The notes below the pieces were generated by a model. It was given only the letters and a program-made list of their open reading frames with translations, was not told where the DNA came from and made no database searches. 7,605 nucleotides of DNA from Nitrospirae bacterium GWC2_42_7 (GTDB taxonomy: Bacteria > Nitrospirota > Thermodesulfovibrionia > Thermodesulfovibrionales > UBA6898). This document shows, piece by piece, positions 4,834-7,605 of the stretch. How positions within the stretch are numbered: the first letter of the stretch is position 1; each line of letters begins with the position of its first letter. The stretch lies in contig MHDW01000068.1 in the NCBI GenBank assembly GCA_001803645.1, positions 1 through 7,605 of the forward strand. Direction: 5' to 3'. Both the position numbers and the translations under genes were made by a program.

Positions 4834-4889
4834 ATAGGTTGAGGTTGAGGTTGAGGAGTTGTTTAACCTTAGCCTTAGCCTTAACCTAT
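4834..4889 (+). repeat. Hexamer inverted repeat: 23-bp hairpin between rplL and rpoB
   Basis: The left arm 4834-4856 is ATA followed by three GGTTGA hexamers and GG. The right arm 4867-4889 is CCTTAG, CCTTAG, CCTTAA, CCTAT. Base by base, all 23 positions pair: 18 Watson-Crick and five G·U wobbles (4841·4882, 4845·4878, 4847·4876, 4851·4872, 4853·4870). The loop is ten bases (4857-4866). No T-run follows; the rpoB ribosome binding site AAGGAG (4897-4902) begins eight bases later. In E. coli the equivalent spacer holds an attenuator and an RNase III cleavage site, so a processing or attenuation role is a reasonable inference. Confidence 0.9.
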
Positions 4890-4906
4890 TATTTAGAAGG
4901 AGACAT

Positions 4907-7605
4907 ATGGTAAGGGTTCTTAGAAAAAGGATGGATTTCGGGAAGGTTCCTCAATTTCTGGAAATACCAAATTTAATAGAGATACAAAAGAGGTCTTTTG
5001 ACAGATTTCTGCAGAAAGATGTCACTGTTGCCAAGCGGGCAGATACAGGCCTTCAGTCAGCCTTCAGGAGCGTTTTTCCTGTAACTGACTATAATGAAAC
5101 TGCTGCTATTGATTTCATAGGATACAATATCGGAGAGCCGAAATATACTATCAGGGAATGTCTGCAGAAAGGCATAACCTATGCAGCTCCTCTTAAGATC
5201 AATGTAAAGTTGAACCAGTTCGAGACAGATGAGGCCGGCAAAAAGAAACTTAAGGAATCAAGGGAGCAGGAAGTATATATAGGTGAAATGCCTTTGATGA
5301 CCGATACAGGCACGTTCGTTGTTAATGGCACAGAACGTGTTGTTGTAAGTCAACTCCATCGTTCCCCGGGCGTATTTTTCAATCATGACAAGGGTAAGAC
5401 ACATGCAAGCGGCAGGCTGCTTTATTTTGCGAGGGTCATCCCATCACGCGGTTCCTGGCTGGACTTTGAATTTGATGCAAAAGATATTCTGTATGTAAGG
5501 ATAGACAGAAGAAAGAAGCTCCCTGCAACCATAGTCCTGAAGGCACTCGGATATTCGAACGAAGACCTTTTGAAGACATTTTACCCGGTAGAGACAATAA
5601 ACATAAAAGGTAATACATTTTCGAGGGTTGTCAGCGAAATTCTTGTAGGGATCAAAGCCATTAATAATATTATAGCGCCTAACACAAAAGAGGTGATCGT
5701 AAAAGAAGGGGGCAAGATAACAAAGGGCGCTTTGAAAAAGATGGAAGCCTCCGGCCTCCAGACGATTCCCATATCAAAAGAAGAGATACTGGGAAGGATC
5801 ACACTAAAGGACATTGTTGACCCTTCAACCGGAGAGGTGATCCGCGAAGGCAATGAAATGATAACAGAAGAGGCTTTGACCAAGATAATATCTCTGAAAA
5901 TAGATAAATTAAGCCTCCTGTTCATAGACAACGTGCATTTTCTGTCTTCTCTCAGGGATACGCTTCTGACAGACAAGGTGACTACTCAGGATGAAGCGCT
6001 TATCGAAGTTTATAAAAAACTCAGGCCCGGAGAGCCGCCGACGGCGAACGCTTCGAGAGACCTGTTTAACGGCCTGTTCTTTGACCCTAAGAGATATGAC
6101 CTTTCTCCTGTTGGAAGGCTGAAGCTTAACAAGCGTCTGGGTCTTGATATCCCGCTTGAGACAAAAGTGCTTACGGACAAGGATATTGTTGAAATAGTCA
6201 GATATATCCTGAGCCTCAGGACCGGCAAGGGAGAGGTTGATGATATCGACCACCTTGGAAACAGGAGGATAAGAGGTGTCGGGGAACTTCTTGAGAACCA
6301 GTTCAGGATAGGGTTGGTAAGGATGGAGCGTGCTGTCAAGGAAAAGATGACACTCACAGAACTTGAAACAGCAATGCCTCATGATCTTATCAATTCAAAA
6401 CCTGTTATGGCAGCTGTAAAAGAATTCTTCGGCTCAAGCCAGTTAAGCCAGTTTATGGACCAGACAAATCCATTATCAGAGATCACGCATAAGAGAAGGC
6501 TTTCCGCACTCGGCCCCGGCGGTCTGACCAGAGAAAGGGCAGGGTTTGAAGTTCGTGACGTTCATCCGACCCACTATGGCAGGATATGCCCTATAGAAAC
6601 ACCTGAAGGGCCTAATATCGGGCTTATAACATCGTTAGCCTCTTATGCGAGGGTCAATGATTATGGCTTTATTGAAGTGCCTTACAGAAGAGTTACAAAC
6701 GGAAAAGTTACAGAAGAAGTAGAGTATTTTTCGGCCATAGAGGGCGAAAAATTCATAATTGCTGAGGCCACTTCACCTATGGACAAGCAAGGACATCTTG
6801 TGGGTGACGCGATATCAGCAAGAGAAGGCGGTGACTTCCGGATGGTCACCCCGCAGGAAGTTCAATATATGGACGTGTCACCCAAACAGGTTGTCGGAAT
6901 ATCTGCTGCTTTGATCCCTTTTCTTGAAAATGATGATGCTAACAGGGCCTTGATGGGTTCGAACATGCAGAGACAGGCTGTGCCGCTCCTGCACCCTGAA
7001 GCCCCTGTTGTAGGCACAGGTATGGAGTTCGTGGCAGCAAGAGATTCAGGCGCACTTGTTCTTGCTAAACGTCCCGGCAAAGTAGAAAGCGTTGATGCTT
7101 CAAGGATCGTTGTCAGGGTTTCAGGCAATGAAGGCGGCGTTGACATATACACTTTAATTAAGTTTCAGAGATCCAATCAGGCGACATGTATTAACCAGAG
7201 GCCTATCGTAAATATCGGCGACAGCGTAAAGAAAAACGATGTTATCGCTGACGGGTATTCGACCGACATGGGAGAGTTAGCTCTTGGCAAGAACATACTT
7301 GTTGCCTTTATGCCATGGGGTGGATACAACTTTGAAGACGCTATACTCCTCAGCGAAAGGCTTGTTAAGGAAGATGTCTATACGTCAATACATATTGAAG
7401 AATTTGAACTGGAAGCCAGAGAGACCAAACTCGGGCCTGAAGAGATCACAAGAGACATACCGAATGTCGGCGAAGAGGCGCTTAAAGACCTTGATGAGAG
7501 CGGAATAATTGTGACAGGAGCAGAGATAAAGCCGGGAGATATACTGGTGGGCAAAGTGACTCCGAAAGGAGAAACCCAGCTTACACCGGAGGAAAAACTT
7601 CTAAG
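4907..7605 (+). CDS. rpoB: RNA polymerase beta subunit, 3'-truncated by window edge
   Basis: The frame is open from ATG 4907 to the window end, giving 899 codons plus two bases of a protein normally around 1300 or more residues. The start [20 protein letters not shown] fits the family and AAGGAG lies four bases upstream. Landmarks in order are the beta1 lobe with [52 protein letters not shown], and an insert region like the E. coli beta dispensable region I. These are followed by [20 protein letters not shown], the rifampicin pocket (residues about 508-540: [20 protein letters not shown], then [13 protein letters not shown]), [18 protein letters not shown], and [12 protein letters not shown]. 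Residues equivalent to E. coli D516, S522, H526, S531 and L533 are wild type, predicting rifampicin sensitivity; N518 is Thr. It ends in [13 protein letters not shown]. No frameshift was seen. Confidence 0.99.
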   Translation, partial: MVRVLRKRMDFGKVPQFLEIPNLIEIQKRSFDRFLQKDVTVAKRADTGLQSAFRSVFPVTDYNETAAIDFIGYNIGEPKYTIRECLQKGITYAAPLKINVKLNQFETDEAGKKKLKESREQEVYIGEMPLMTDTGTFVVNGTERVVVSQLHRSPGVFFNHDKGKTHASGRLLYFARVIPSRGSWLDFEFDAKDILYVRIDRRKKLPATIVLKALGYSNEDLLKTFYPVETINIKGNTFSRVVSEILVGIKAINNIIAPNTKEVIVKEGGKITKGALKKMEASGLQTIPISKEEILGRITLKDIVDPSTGEVIREGNEMITEEALTKIISLKIDKLSLLFIDNVHFLSSLRDTLLTDKVTTQDEALIEVYKKLRPGEPPTANASRDLFNGLFFDPKRYDLSPVGRLKLNKRLGLDIPLETKVLTDKDIVEIVRYILSLRTGKGEVDDIDHLGNRRIRGVGELLENQFRIGLVRMERAVKEKMTLTELETAMPHDLINSKPVMAAVKEFFGSSQLSQFMDQTNPLSEITHKRRLSALGPGGLTRERAGFEVRDVHPTHYGRICPIETPEGPNIGLITSLASYARVNDYGFIEVPYRRVTNGKVTEEVEYFSAIEGEKFIIAEATSPMDKQGHLVGDAISAREGGDFRMVTPQEVQYMDVSPKQVVGISAALIPFLENDDANRALMGSNMQRQAVPLLHPEAPVVGTGMEFVAARDSGALVLAKRPGKVESVDASRIVVRVSGNEGGVDIYTLIKFQRSNQATCINQRPIVNIGDSVKKNDVIADGYSTDMGELALGKNILVAFMPWGGYNFEDAILLSERLVKEDVYTSIHIEEFELEARETKLGPEEITRDIPNVGEEALKDLDESGIIVTGAEIKPGDILVGKVTPKGETQLTPEEKLL

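Noticed and set aside
5581..6382. Long antisense reading frames (131 and 157 residues) across rpoB
   Set aside because: They lie opposite highly conserved beta-subunit coding sequence, show no family features, and are explained by codon bias of rpoB.
6425..6525. Rifampicin-resistance substitution in RpoB
   Set aside because: The key pocket residues are wild type; the Asn518-to-Thr difference (E. coli numbering) is, from memory, a natural variant in related lineages.

Overview
This is a bacterial chromosomal segment carrying the conserved translation/transcription cluster tuf–rpmG–tRNA-Trp–secE–nusG–rplK–rplA–rplJ–rplL–rpoB. All genes are on the + strand. Only the outer two are cut by the window: tuf lacks roughly its first 25 codons and rpoB lacks its 3' end. 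Gene order, a four-cysteine L33, encoded CCA on the tRNA and a full E. coli-type beta subunit N-terminal half indicate a diderm-type bacterium. Heavy use of ATA, AGA and AGG codons, even in tuf, and EF-Tu/RpoB sequence flavour suggest Nitrospirota or a deltaproteobacterial (Desulfobacterota-like) lineage. This is an impression from sequence, not a computed placement.

Layout: tuf end (1-1123) overlaps rpmG (1120-1272) by four bases. A heptamer inverted-repeat hairpin (1277-1351) precedes tRNA-Trp (1362-1438), and a heptamer direct array (1444-1492) follows it. Then come secE (1556-1741), nusG (1746-2270), rplK (2304-2732) and rplA (2745-3434), tightly packed. The rplA-rplJ spacer (3435-3852) is long and holds a small hairpin, an L10-type autoregulatory leader and a second repeat array. 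rplJ (from a CTG start at 3853), rplL (4446-4823) and rpoB (from 4907) follow, with repeat arrays in both remaining spacers.

The genes work together: EF-Tu, L33, L11, L1, L10 and L7/L12 belong to the elongation factor/ribosome GTPase-centre machinery. SecE is the essential translocon partner. NusG couples RNA polymerase (RpoB) to elongation control and to the ribosome.

The unusual content is in the spacers. Every spacer longer than about 40 bases carries a short-period degenerate repeat array (period 6, 7 or 9), and most arrays have facing inverted arms. The most striking case is the L10 leader. Its kink-turn core is recognisable (outer stem, 7/3 internal loop, GCAGG/CCTGC stem, TTAATC bulge, apical stem), but its apical loop, only four bases in E. 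coli, is replaced by about 194 bases of inverted nonamer repeats containing an 88-bp tandem duplication. The rplL-rpoB spacer holds a 23-bp hairpin whose only deviations from perfect pairing are G·U wobbles on the sense RNA.
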